Below are positions 17,664-25,462 of a stretch of DNA of 33,804 nucleotides, piece by piece. Within the stretch, counting starts at the first letter, position 1, and each line of letters opens with the position of its first letter. The position numbers were made by a program, and so were the translations under genes. The DNA comes from Lishizhenia tianjinensis (GTDB lineage: Bacteria > Bacteroidota > Bacteroidia > Flavobacteriales_D > Crocinitomicaceae). The notes below the pieces were generated by a model that was not told where the DNA came from, did no database searches, and was given only the letters and a program-made list of their open reading frames with translations. The DNA lies in the NCBI GenBank assembly GCA_945902115.1, contig CAMDLY010000024.1, positions 1 to 33,804 on the forward strand. Reading direction: 5' to 3'.

Positions 17664-18535
17664 TTTATAAGCGATTTTAATATCGTCAATTCTTCGACTT
17701 TTTCGCTGTTACCAACCTGTTGGAATGAGTAAATCAAATTTGTTAACATCCTTTTAATTATGGATGTATTGGAGCAAGGCTCAAAATATTCGCGACGTTG
17801 TTCAATATTCAGGCCGCTTAAGAATTGTTCTATTTCTTTAACGTCGAAAATGCTTCCTCTCGAAAATGCATTGATGTAAAAGAGAACGCCAAATTCATTC
17901 TGTAATTCTCCGAAATGGTTGGAGTGGAACTCATCCATATACGCTAAAACGAAATGATTAGGCAAGTTTACTCCATAAATAGGTAAATCAAGGGATTGAG
18001 CTACTATGCTATAAATCAAACATAAACTTAGTGGATTTCCTTTTTTGCTTTCTAAAACAGTATTTATAAAGGAATTTACAGGGGAGTGATAATTTTTACT
18101 GTCTCCACTAAACTTGTACATATCAAAAAATACACGATTGAAAATCTTAACCTTTTCATAAGATGTTTGATTGTCGTTCAGCTCTAACCATATATCTCTC
18201 CTCAGATTATGTATGACCTCCTTTGATTTTATTTCATCTATGCCTGGATATTGGTATTTAGCTAGGAGAATGGCACCTTCAAGAAGGTCCTTTTCAGAAC
18301 TGTTAACCCAATTTTTTAGTAATCGCTGAATTTCTGTAAACTGAATTTCATGTATTAAATGCTCAATGCGGTTTTGAAAGACTAACCCATAATAATCGTG
18401 CTCCCAAGAATGCTCCAAGAATGGAATGACTTCAGTACCACATTTTTTTATTTCCTCTTTAACATGAGCGTATACCTGGTCGTCTGGATCATCTATTAAT
18501 TTAACTAAAGCTTGAATTTGAACTGTCCCAATCAT
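17660..18535 (-). CDS. SirB1-type transglutaminase-like protein
   Basis: A 291-residue protein. The N-terminal ~110 residues are helical and HEAT-like. The centre has the Transglut_core2 (SirB1) pattern KKGNPLSLCLIYSIVAQ with Cys172, and GVNLPNHFVLAY with His194. In papain-like transglutaminase folds these would be the Cys and His of the active site, but most members of this family have no proven activity. It has no signal peptide, so it is cytoplasmic. It is the only gene on its strand here: it converges with the small conserved protein at a shared CTAG stop and diverges from a lipoprotein gene. A -7 box at 18541-18548 lies only 5 nt ahead of the ATG. Confidence 0.8.
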   Translation of the reverse strand: MIGTVQIQALVKLIDDPDDQVYAHVKEEIKKCGTEVIPFLEHSWEHDYYGLVFQNRIEHLIHEIQFTEIQRLLKNWVNSSEKDLLEGAILLAKYQYPGIDEIKSKEVIHNLRRDIWLELNDNQTSYEKVKIFNRVFFDMYKFSGDSKNYHSPVNSFINTVLESKKGNPLSLCLIYSIVAQSLDLPIYGVNLPNHFVLAYMDEFHSNHFGELQNEFGVLFYINAFSRGSIFDVKEIEQFLSGLNIEQRREYFEPCSNTSIIKRMLTNLIYSFQQVGNSEKVEELTILKSLIN

Positions 18536-18540
18536 TGGTA

Positions 18541-18548
18541 CAAAAATA
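18541..18548 (-). promoter_or_regulatory. -7 box (TATTTTTG, minus strand) before the SirB1-type gene
   Basis: On the minus strand 18548 to 18541 reads TATTTTTG, fitting TAnnTTTG. The ATG at 18535 follows after 5 nt, so the transcript would be leaderless or the true translation start lies slightly inside. No -33 element at standard spacing is evident. Confidence 0.35.
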
Positions 18549-18564
18549 TGCGGGTTGTATCAAT

Positions 18565-18714
18565 ATAAACTTTATATACTAAGAAGTTTATCAAGGATAA
18601 AATGTTAATTTGATTGTAACCTTACTATATTATTATCGTTAAAACCATTCATTATCAAGATTAACTTTTGCTACAGGTTGATTTATTAAGGAGCTCATTT
18701 GAGCTCCTTTTTTT
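18565..18714 (+). ncRNA. Candidate structured small RNA ending in an intrinsic terminator
   Basis: The forward strand shows three successive inverted repeats. ATAAACTT/AAGTTTAT (18565-18572 with 18584-18591) comes first. GTTAATTTGAT pairs with ATCAAGATTAAC (18604-18614 with 18654-18665), giving 11 pairs with one bulged G. The 9-pair GC-containing terminator is at 18688-18709. No forward-strand gene lies upstream, because the preceding gene converges with another and runs the other way. A forward terminator here therefore implies a separate short transcript. AT-rich inverted repeats arise by chance and I see no convincing promoter, so this remains a candidate. Confidence 0.3.
18688..18714 (+). 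terminator. Intrinsic terminator, forward strand
   Basis: A perfect 9-bp stem AAGGAGCTC / GAGCTCCTT closes a 4-base loop (ATTT) and is followed by a run of seven T residues (18708-18714). There is no T-run on the other strand, so it acts forward. It lies directly upstream of the lipoprotein gene and does not follow any annotated forward gene. Confidence 0.75.
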
Positions 18715-18721
18715 ATATTTG
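18714..18721 (+). promoter_or_regulatory. -7 box (TATATTTG) before the small lipoprotein gene
   Basis: TATATTTG fits TAnnTTTG and begins on the last T of the terminator T-run. The ATG at 18731 follows 9 nt after the box, so the mRNA would have a leader of only a few bases. The promoter and the terminator of the upstream element are thus fused. Confidence 0.4.
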
Positions 18722-18730
18722 AAATAAAAC

Positions 18731-19054
18731 ATGAAAAATATCCTACTTTTTATTGTCGCGAGTTTAGCTATATCGTGTGCTTCTAAAAAAGAAGTTACAC
18801 AGGTAAAAAAGAAGGAACCTTTTACTGGGGTGGTCCGATTCACTGGGACGTCTTGCCGGGTTAATATAGAAATACTAACTAATGAGAATCCAGAATATCT
18901 TGGAAAAATGGTTTACGCACTAAATCTTGAAACAAAATTTCAAAAAAACGGCTTAAAAATTAACTTTGATCTTGTTCCCAGTAAAGCCCTTACGCCAGAT
19001 GGATGTAATGCTAGTTTAGTGGCTACGGTAATAAACGTTTCAGTTTTGAAGTAG
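18731..19054 (+). CDS. Small lipoprotein, unknown function
   Basis: A 107-residue protein with a lipoprotein signal peptide ending Ala-Ile-Ser-Cys16, so it is probably anchored in the outer membrane. The mature part starts with a lysine-rich stretch (SKKEVTQVKKKE) and continues as beta-rich sequence with two cysteines (TSCRVN, DGCNAS) that could form a disulfide in the periplasm. I recognise no family. It is a single gene with its own -7 box, and its last 15 nt overlap the 3' end of the convergent patatin gene. Confidence 0.7.
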   Translation: MKNILLFIVASLAISCASKKEVTQVKKKEPFTGVVRFTGTSCRVNIEILTNENPEYLGKMVYALNLETKFQKNGLKINFDLVPSKALTPDGCNASLVATVINVSVLK

Positions 19055-21250
19055 TGCCTTTAGTTTACGCATAGATTCTTTGTTGTAGGAATCATAGAGT
19101 GCATCACTCACCATGCGCTTTTCTTTGTTGGTTAGGGTCCATGATAGAGAAACTCTCTTTTTACTTTCACTGGTAAGATTAAAAGTTACACGATCCAAGG
19201 TAAATGGCAGATTGCCACGAAATAAATTCTCCATTAATTCGATGTCATAATCCTGATGTTTTGTGAAGTTGACATTCAAATTAGAAAATGGCAGGATTAA
19301 TTTATCAAGTAGTGAGAGAGGTTGAAAACGTTCATCATCTAAAATGCGTTTTGTGTCGCGAACTTCCACAATTATTACGCCTGATGTGTTTTCTAGTATC
19401 CAATTTTTAAAATGATGGAGATATAATAGACTTGTTTTTATTCCGTAATTGTCTCTTATTCCAGCATCCATTAAATGCATTTCCGGTTCTGTTGGTAATG
19501 AAATCATTGGCATTATGTAGGGAAACGAAGCATTGGCTCTGATCACTGACGTAAACCTAACTTTTGTCACATCCTGCTTTTTAAAAAAGGAACGATAATC
19601 CAAAAACTCGTAATTGGCGTCTTGGGTATTTGGAAGAAGGCATTGCAGTGACTGACTCGAAGTAAGGCATCGCCTTCCATCTTCCACAATTATAGGACTG
19701 AAAATCATGAGGGGTATTTGCGCTTGCTTTTCAAAATATTCGTAATAGCTCAAGGGCTTATCAAATACATACTCTAAGTTCTTGTTAAGTTGCTCCTCAA
19801 ATGCAATTCCTCGTTCTAAAGGATATGATTTCCCTTTATAGTTAAAAGACTTTAGGCGCATAAAAATATCACTACTAGATATGGAGAAGGATAATTTATT
19901 TAGAAAATCGCTCGATATTGCCTTTTTATAACGGTCTTCAAACCTAGATATTTTTCTATTTTGTGCATCTTGTAACAATAGGCTTCGATAAAATGCAGCA
20001 CCCATCATCCCACCTGATGCGCCAGTAATTAATTGCACTTTTTTGGAGAATTCGTTGTTCAATTGAAGATCACAATGTTTCATTACCTCGAAAGTCCAAA
20101 AGGTACTTCTAGACCCACCGCCAGAAGTAGCTATGATAACTAATTTAGGTTTTGCAGAATTTTGCCGACCCTTCCAATTATTCAATATTCCTAATAAGTT
20201 ATTTTCTGATAATCTCCTCCCAGTTGAGTCTCGGTAGTGTTCTTTTAGAGCAGCAATAGAATAAGCTTGTCTAAGATTGTTAGCATAATCTAACCCTAAA
20301 AGATAGCTGTTATACTGAAAAAATGAACTATTCAAACTTAAGTAAATGGCCAATGTGAAACCTGCTACAATAACAAAATATGCCCATCTATGAAACCAAG
20401 TAGCGAGAGCATTGAAAAACATGTTTATTAGAGAAAGCAATGTGACAATAGACATCGCGGCAGGCATTTCAAGGAACTCGTAGTCACGAAAAAACCCCAT
20501 CCCTAAAAAAGCAAAAAGTGTTATGCATTCGAATAAAAAAACATTTATCCTATTTTCAGCATAAATCTGTTCCACCACTTCTATATCGAGATGGCCTGTA
20601 GATCTGCTTTTGTAAATTCTCATTTTCCGACCAATATAATAGATGGGGTTTTTTGGTTCAACTCGGAAGTAGTTATACCACTTATTATGTTGTCTTTTGA
20701 AATTTTGAAATGGAGGAGTGCTAACATCAGGCTCATCGTCGTTTATATCAACGTTTCTTCTAATTCTAAAAAAATATAAAAGAGCAATCAACGTAAAACT
20801 CGTGATCCCAGTGTATAATCCGAAAATCTTATTAAAAATTTCACCGAATTCTAGAAGCTCCTCGTTCGCAAGAAAAGTACATGTTTTATAAGTGAAATAA
20901 ATTAGAAAACTAATGGGAAGAATAGAGTTATTCAGAATAAATTTAAAAAAAGGGGTGGAAACTACAAGTAAAAAAGGAAATCTCGGTCCTAATTTGGCAT
21001 AGCTGTATGCTTGAAAAGTCATAAAAAAACCACCAAGAGCAATTCCTAATAAAAAAAAACTAAAAAAGGATAATTGTCCGTGATATTCAGGAGCATAAAA
21101 AAGAAAGGGCACGCCGAAAAAAGATGCTAAATTTCCGGAAACAATGCCAAATAATAAAACCCAATAGATAAGGCCAAAAAAGTTATATTTCACATGAGCT
21201 GAAAGCAGTCGAAAAGGGAAGAAGTCTCTGATGAGCGTTAAATTTTTCAT
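19040..21250 (-). CDS. Membrane-anchored patatin-like phospholipase
   Basis: A 736-residue protein. The first ~330 residues hold about seven hydrophobic segments, interrupted by a ~80-residue charged stretch after the fourth. The C-terminal half is a patatin domain with the oxyanion-hole run TSGGGSRS (~373-380), the nucleophile Ser412 in GASGG, and the dyad Asp595 in DAGIRDNYG. Asp-Ala-Gly replaces the usual Asp-Gly-Gly/Ala and is accepted in the family. Patatins hydrolyse acyl chains from phospholipids or other lipids. Here the enzyme would act at the inner membrane, with its catalytic part probably in the cytoplasm. It lies 3 nt after the arginase-family gene, so it is the last gene of a three-gene minus operon. 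The 3' end overlaps the lipoprotein gene by 15 nt. Confidence 0.85.
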   Translation of the reverse strand: MKNLTLIRDFFPFRLLSAHVKYNFFGLIYWVLLFGIVSGNLASFFGVPFLFYAPEYHGQLSFFSFFLLGIALGGFFMTFQAYSYAKLGPRFPFLLVVSTPFFKFILNNSILPISFLIYFTYKTCTFLANEELLEFGEIFNKIFGLYTGITSFTLIALLYFFRIRRNVDINDDEPDVSTPPFQNFKRQHNKWYNYFRVEPKNPIYYIGRKMRIYKSRSTGHLDIEVVEQIYAENRINVFLFECITLFAFLGMGFFRDYEFLEMPAAMSIVTLLSLINMFFNALATWFHRWAYFVIVAGFTLAIYLSLNSSFFQYNSYLLGLDYANNLRQAYSIAALKEHYRDSTGRRLSENNLLGILNNWKGRQNSAKPKLVIIATSGGGSRSTFWTFEVMKHCDLQLNNEFSKKVQLITGASGGMMGAAFYRSLLLQDAQNRKISRFEDRYKKAISSDFLNKLSFSISSSDIFMRLKSFNYKGKSYPLERGIAFEEQLNKNLEYVFDKPLSYYEYFEKQAQIPLMIFSPIIVEDGRRCLTSSQSLQCLLPNTQDANYEFLDYRSFFKKQDVTKVRFTSVIRANASFPYIMPMISLPTEPEMHLMDAGIRDNYGIKTSLLYLHHFKNWILENTSGVIIVEVRDTKRILDDERFQPLSLLDKLILPFSNLNVNFTKHQDYDIELMENLFRGNLPFTLDRVTFNLTSESKKRVSLSWTLTNKEKRMVSDALYDSYNKESMRKLKALLQN

Positions 21251-21253
21251 CGG

Positions 21254-22213
21254 TTAAACTTTCAAATGAGAGATAAAGTCTCGTACCAAATAGCTGAGGG
21301 CTTTACCGGTTAATTTATGGTCCGCTGCTGTCATTGGTGCAGACTCAGGCAGATGTAAATATGAAATATTCTGTATTGATTTTGCTAAATAATAAAGTAT
21401 TTGTCGTAACTCGTTCAATGACCACCCCGAAGGTGAAATGGCAGAGCTCGGGAAGTATGCAATGCAATCCATATCGAGTTCCAATCCGCAGGGTATGTCA
21501 TTCAGGGAAGTTGAAATTCCTTGAACATCTTTATCGATAAATCGAATATTAAATAAATAGTCTTCAAAAAATGTATGAAAAATATTACGATCACTTAGGT
21601 GTTTTCGAATGTACGAGTTGTTATACGCCTCATGCAATCCCAGCACATGGTAATGAGTTAAAAAACCCTCTTTTAAGGCAAATGAAAAAGAATTACCACT
21701 GTGTCGAGAATCAGGATTTCTAGTGTCTGCATGCGGATCTATATTGACGACAGCAAATTCTGTTTTTTTTGAATTTGCCCAACGAATTAAAGGTAAAGCA
21801 TTATTATGGCCCCCTCCTATAACCAAAGGAATTTGATTATCCCTTAGTTTTTGAAGTAAAACTTGATATACGAATTCGTCAAGTTCTTCGACTAGTTCAC
21901 TTGATACCTGAGTATTTTTATTAGTTTGTGTAATGCAACCAAGGAGACTTACAATATTAGTATCAAAACTGTCATGCACCTGTGTTTGGCTAAATTGTTC
22001 CAAAAAAGCAGGAAAGCCATTTTCTGCGCCACTAAATCCATTATTCACTCTTGGACCAATTGACTCACAAATTCCTAGCAATTGAATTCTTGCTTCTGGA
22101 ATGTATGAAAGAACATCTCCAATCCTTGTTTCGCCGATTCTCTGAGAGTAAGCTTGTGTTTCAAGAATAGATTTTTCGTTTAAAAAACAGAAATTCTCGT
22201 ATTTACTTAGCAT
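21254..22213 (-). CDS. Arginase-family hydrolase (formimidoylglutamase-like)
   Basis: A 319-residue cytoplasmic protein of the ureohydrolase fold. All six expected manganese ligands are visible: His136 in GGGHNNA, Asp159, His161 and Asp163 in DPHADTR, and Asp247 and Asp249 in ELDMD. The sequence RHSGNSF after the DxHAD motif and the overall length fit the formimidoylglutamase/HutG-like branch better than arginase. However, no other histidine-utilisation gene is nearby, so the substrate is uncertain (agmatine and guanidino-acids are alternatives). The start at 22213 lies inside the end of the thioesterase gene (11-nt overlap). Confidence 0.85.
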   Translation of the reverse strand: MLSKYENFCFLNEKSILETQAYSQRIGETRIGDVLSYIPEARIQLLGICESIGPRVNNGFSGAENGFPAFLEQFSQTQVHDSFDTNIVSLLGCITQTNKNTQVSSELVEELDEFVYQVLLQKLRDNQIPLVIGGGHNNALPLIRWANSKKTEFAVVNIDPHADTRNPDSRHSGNSFSFALKEGFLTHYHVLGLHEAYNNSYIRKHLSDRNIFHTFFEDYLFNIRFIDKDVQGISTSLNDIPCGLELDMDCIAYFPSSAISPSGWSLNELRQILYYLAKSIQNISYLHLPESAPMTAADHKLTGKALSYLVRDFISHLKV

Positions 22214-22616
22214 ATTTCTTTAGTTTTTCGTGAAAAAAATCAGGACATTGCATAGGTCTTTCGCTTAATTTATCTAAGAACACTAAAGTTGTTTCAGCTT
22301 GTGCAATAATTTTATCTTCACAGGTAATCACATAACTAAAATATATTCGAGCACCTGTTATGCGATCAATTTTAGTGATGATAGTTAATTCATCATCATA
22401 AAAAGCAGGGGACTTATAACGAATCGAAAATTCAGATACGGGTAATAAAATTCCTTTTTTCTCCAATTCTTTGTAGACGACTCCTAAATTCCTAATTGCC
22501 TCAACTCGACCGACTTCTAAATACTGAGCATAGTTTCCGTAGTAACAGTAACCCATCTGATCTGTTTCGCTGTAGCGAATGCGTATGGTGAATAAGAAAG
22601 AATATGTATAATCCAT
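22203..22616 (-). CDS. Acyl-CoA thioesterase, YbgC/4HBT hotdog family
   Basis: A 137-residue hotdog-fold protein. The motif RYSETDQMGYCYYGNY carries the catalytic Asp19 and the following Gly/Tyr residues, and VGRVEAIRNLG follows, as in YbgC and 4-hydroxybenzoyl-CoA thioesterases. It hydrolyses acyl-CoA or acyl-ACP thioesters; the chain preference is not readable. It is the first gene of the minus operon with the arginase-family and patatin genes, and is divergent from dnaA. A thioesterase gene facing away from dnaA is common in Flavobacteriia. Confidence 0.92.
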   Translation of the reverse strand: MDYTYSFLFTIRIRYSETDQMGYCYYGNYAQYLEVGRVEAIRNLGVVYKELEKKGILLPVSEFSIRYKSPAFYDDELTIITKIDRITGARIYFSYVITCEDKIIAQAETTLVFLDKLSERPMQCPDFFHEKLKKYAK

Positions 22617-22858
22617 TTTTTATTTTGTCGAGTTCATTCTAAGTTAAGTAATTTATATATATATTGCTTAGAATTCGAGGACGGTTTAAAAAAATGAGAA
22701 AAAATCTATACATGTAAAAAAGATTAAAAAGTCAAGGGGTAAACTACTTTTTTTATAACTTTTTTATTCAAATATTTGTCATCTGAAATAATGACAAAGA
22801 AATTAAGTGATTTCTATTGATCCTTTCGAATTACAACCATAAATAAATTAAATTTAAT
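22617..22858. promoter_or_regulatory. 242-bp divergent control region upstream of dnaA
   Basis: Very AT-rich. It contains an imperfect long inverted repeat (ATTCTAAG at 22636-22643 with CTTAGAAT at 22667-22674) around a TATATATATA core, T-rich runs, and a perfect dyad at 22775-22798. I find no good match to the DnaA box TTATCCACA and no TAnnTTTG box. It may control both genes, and an origin of replication is possible but not shown. Confidence 0.5.
22775..22798. promoter_or_regulatory. Perfect 8-8-8 dyad upstream of dnaA
   Basis: TTTGTCAT at 22775-22782 is repeated in inverted form as ATGACAAA at 22791-22798, with an 8-base spacer. It lies 60 bp before the dnaA start. The spacing places the half-site centres 16 bp apart, about one and a half helical turns. 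It could be a dimeric repressor site or an mRNA hairpin; it has no T-run, so it is not a terminator. Confidence 0.4.
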
Positions 22859-24289
22859 ATGAGTAAAAGTCACGAAAGTGCTTGGGAGTCTTGTTCGAAA
22901 GTAATCAAAGACAATGTTCCTCTTCAAGCTTTTAAAACTTGGTTTGAACCAATCGTTCCAATAAAGTTGGAAAATAATGTTCTCACTATTCAAGTTCCTT
23001 CGCATTTCTTTTATGAATGGTTAGAAGAACATTACATTACACTATTGAGAAAAGTAGTAAAGAAAGAATTGGGTGCTGAGGGAAGCCTTGAGTATAGTAT
23101 TATTATGGAAAATAATGTCAAATCATCTAGTCCCTATACCGTTAAAATACCTGCCAACAATACGAATTCATTGCGCAACGAGCCTGTTTCAATGCCAATC
23201 AACGGAAATGAAAAACAAATTCGTAACCCATTTATTATCCCAGGCCTTAAAAAAGTTAACATAGAATCTAATCTTATTCCCGCTTTTACTTTTGAAAATT
23301 TTGTGGAAGGGGAATGTAATAGGTTAGCGCGAGCTTCAGGTTATGCAGTCTCATCTAAACCCGGCGGAACAGCATTCAATCCTCTATTAATTTATGGTGG
23401 GGTTGGTTTAGGTAAAACTCATTTAGCACATTCAATAGGAATATCAATTAAAGAGAACTATCCCAATAAGACGGTTTTATATGTTCAGTCTGAGAAATTT
23501 GCTCATCAATTTATTGATGCAATAAAAAATCATACAACAAATGACTTTGTTCATTTCTATCAAATGGTAGATGTGTTACTTATTGATGATGTACAATTCT
23601 TTGCAGGAAAAGAGAGAACTCAAGATGTTTTCTTTTCTATATTCAATCACTTACATCAGAACGGGAAACAAATTGTTTTGACTTCAGACAAAGCACCTGT
23701 AGAGATGCAAGGAATGGAACAACGCTTATTGTCAAGGTTCAAATGGGGGCTTTCGGCAGACTTAGGCACACCGGACTTGGAAACAAGAATTGCTATTCTT
23801 GAGAAGAAAATGTACGGAAGCGGAATTGAACTTCCGAGGGAAGTAGTAGAATATCTAGCATATTCAATAAATACCAACGTTCGAGAAATTGAAGGTGCGT
23901 TAAATACGTTATTAGCACAAGCATCTTTGAATAAAAAAGCTATAACATTGGATTTAGCAAAGCAGATGGTCGATAAATTCGTTCGAAATACTGCAAGAGA
24001 AGTTTCAATTGAATACATTCAAAAAGTAGTTTGTGATTATTTTGACTTACCGATAGAGATGCTCAAATCAAAAACGCGCAAGCGAGAGGTGGTACAAGCT
24101 AGACAAATCTCAATGTATTTTTCTAAGAAAATGACAAAGTCTTCATTAGCAAATATTGGTGCTCATTGTGGAGGAAAAGATCATGCTACGGTCTTACATG
24201 CATGTAGGACAGTTGTTAACCTTTCAGAAACGGATAAGCAATTTCGCCATTACCTAGAGGAATTGGAGAAAAAGCTGACGATTCAATAA
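22859..24289 (+). CDS. dnaA: Chromosomal replication initiator DnaA
   Basis: A 476-residue AAA+ protein that binds DnaA boxes at the origin, opens the duplex and loads the helicase. Domain I (~1-75) includes SWxxxxK-like helices and a KTWFEPI motif. A Ser/Asn-rich linker (domain II, ~90-135) follows. Domain III has Walker A GGVGLGKTHLA (180-190) and Walker B LLIDDVQFFAGK (240-251), with an arginine-rich QRLLSRFKWG segment. Domain IV has the DNA-binding signature CGGKDHATVLHA. The phosphatase, RsmI-like and aminotransferase genes follow with 2-nt gaps or overlaps, so dnaA heads an operon. The upstream gap holds a perfect dyad that may regulate it. Confidence 0.99.
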   Translation: MSKSHESAWESCSKVIKDNVPLQAFKTWFEPIVPIKLENNVLTIQVPSHFFYEWLEEHYITLLRKVVKKELGAEGSLEYSIIMENNVKSSSPYTVKIPANNTNSLRNEPVSMPINGNEKQIRNPFIIPGLKKVNIESNLIPAFTFENFVEGECNRLARASGYAVSSKPGGTAFNPLLIYGGVGLGKTHLAHSIGISIKENYPNKTVLYVQSEKFAHQFIDAIKNHTTNDFVHFYQMVDVLLIDDVQFFAGKERTQDVFFSIFNHLHQNGKQIVLTSDKAPVEMQGMEQRLLSRFKWGLSADLGTPDLETRIAILEKKMYGSGIELPREVVEYLAYSINTNVREIEGALNTLLAQASLNKKAITLDLAKQMVDKFVRNTAREVSIEYIQKVVCDYFDLPIEMLKSKTRKREVVQARQISMYFSKKMTKSSLANIGAHCGGKDHATVLHACRTVVNLSETDKQFRHYLEELEKKLTIQ

Positions 24290-24291
24290 AA

Positions 24292-24756
24292 ATGCACATC
24301 TTAATGGTCTGTTTGGGGAATATTTGTAGATCCCCATTGGCAGAAGGATTGCTAAGAAAGAAGATTTATAATCACTCTTTAACTTGGCATGTCGACTCCT
24401 GTGGTACTGCTAATTACCACATTGGTAGCCCTCCTGATAGTCGGATGATTTCCACAGCCGCAATCTATGGCACAGACATAAGTGACTTAAAAGCAAGGCA
24501 ATTTTCTCAGTCAGACTTTGAAAAATATGATATCATATATGTCATGGACAAAAGCAACTATGCTAATGTCGCGCGTATTGCGCAAAATGAATCACACCGA
24601 AATAAAGTTCGTTTATTGTTGAACGATTGGAAGCCTTCAAGCAATTTAGAAGTTCCTGATCCGTATTATGGAACAGAAGATGATTTTAAGCAAGTGTATG
24701 AGCTATTAGACGAAGCACTTGAACATATCCTAAATAAATTAAAAAGTGAAAAATAA
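24292..24756 (+). CDS. Low-molecular-weight protein-tyrosine phosphatase
   Basis: A 154-residue cytoplasmic phosphatase. The P-loop VCLGNICRSP gives nucleophile Cys7 and Arg13, and the general acid is Asp123 in VPDPYYG. Both are intact and the length is normal. Such enzymes dephosphorylate tyrosine kinases, often those controlling exopolysaccharide export; no kinase is in this window. The gene begins 2 nt after dnaA and overlaps the RsmI-like gene by 11 nt. The dnaA-phosphatase-methylase order recurs in Bacteroidota, so linkage here need not mean shared function. Confidence 0.95.
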   Translation: MHILMVCLGNICRSPLAEGLLRKKIYNHSLTWHVDSCGTANYHIGSPPDSRMISTAAIYGTDISDLKARQFSQSDFEKYDIIYVMDKSNYANVARIAQNESHRNKVRLLLNDWKPSSNLEVPDPYYGTEDDFKQVYELLDEALEHILNKLKSEK

Positions 24757-25462
24757 AGGAAGTTTATTTTTAATTCCCAATACCTTGGGTGGAGAATCTG
24801 TTGTTGATATTATTCCTCAGGGTGTAATTGAAAGAGTGAATCAAATTCGGACGTTTGCTGTAGAAGATGTAAAATCTGCTAGACGTTTATTAAGGAAAAT
24901 GGATCGTTCATTTCCTATTGACGACTCAACATTTCTTTTATTATCAAAACAAACAAAAGAAGCTCAGTTGATGGAAATGTTGCTTATTCTTTTGAAAGGG
25001 GAAGACATTGGAATTATTTCAGAAGCGGGTTGTCCGGGCATTGCTGATCCGGGTGCAGAGCTTGTAAGCCTCGCTCATACCCAGTCAATATATGTCTATC
25101 CAATGGTTGGGCCATCTTCTATTTTTCTTTCACTTATGGCCAGTGGATTCTCGGGGCAGAAATTTACCTTTCATGGGTATCTGCCAAAAGAGAGAAAAGA
25201 TAGGATAAAACATATCAGAGATTTTGAAATGGATACCAAAAGATCAGGTAGCACACATATTTTCATGGATACACCTTTTCGTAATATGAATGTTTTGGAT
25301 GATTTGCTGAATGAGTTGGGGGATAATACCCACTTATGTATTGCGAGTAATATTTCCATGCCGAATCAAAATATACAGTCTAAATCTGTTTTGGAGTGGA
25401 GAGAGCATGCCTACGAGCTGAATAAAATACCTGTAATATTCATCATTGGAAAACCACAATGA
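24746..25462 (+). CDS. RsmI-like SAM-dependent methyltransferase (tetrapyrrole methylase fold)
   Basis: A 238-residue protein. GSLFLIPNTLG at the N-terminus, ISEAGCPGIADPGAELV at ~91-107 and VGPSSI at 121-126 mark the tetrapyrrole-methylase fold used by RsmI, which 2'-O-methylates C1402 of 16S rRNA. It is about 40 residues shorter than E. coli RsmI and lacks the usual C-terminal part, as in a short Bacteroidota subgroup. The target is therefore likely rRNA but not certain. The start is GTG at 24746 inside the end of the phosphatase gene; a later start would remove the first beta strand. The stop overlaps the next ATG by 4 nt. Confidence 0.85.
   Translation: MKNKGSLFLIPNTLGGESVVDIIPQGVIERVNQIRTFAVEDVKSARRLLRKMDRSFPIDDSTFLLLSKQTKEAQLMEMLLILLKGEDIGIISEAGCPGIADPGAELVSLAHTQSIYVYPMVGPSSIFLSLMASGFSGQKFTFHGYLPKERKDRIKHIRDFEMDTKRSGSTHIFMDTPFRNMNVLDDLLNELGDNTHLCIASNISMPNQNIQSKSVLEWREHAYELNKIPVIFIIGKPQ

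Noticed and set aside
22617-22858. Canonical origin with DnaA boxes upstream of dnaA
   Set aside because: No TTATCCACA-like sites seen on either strand; AT-richness alone is not sufficient in this genome.
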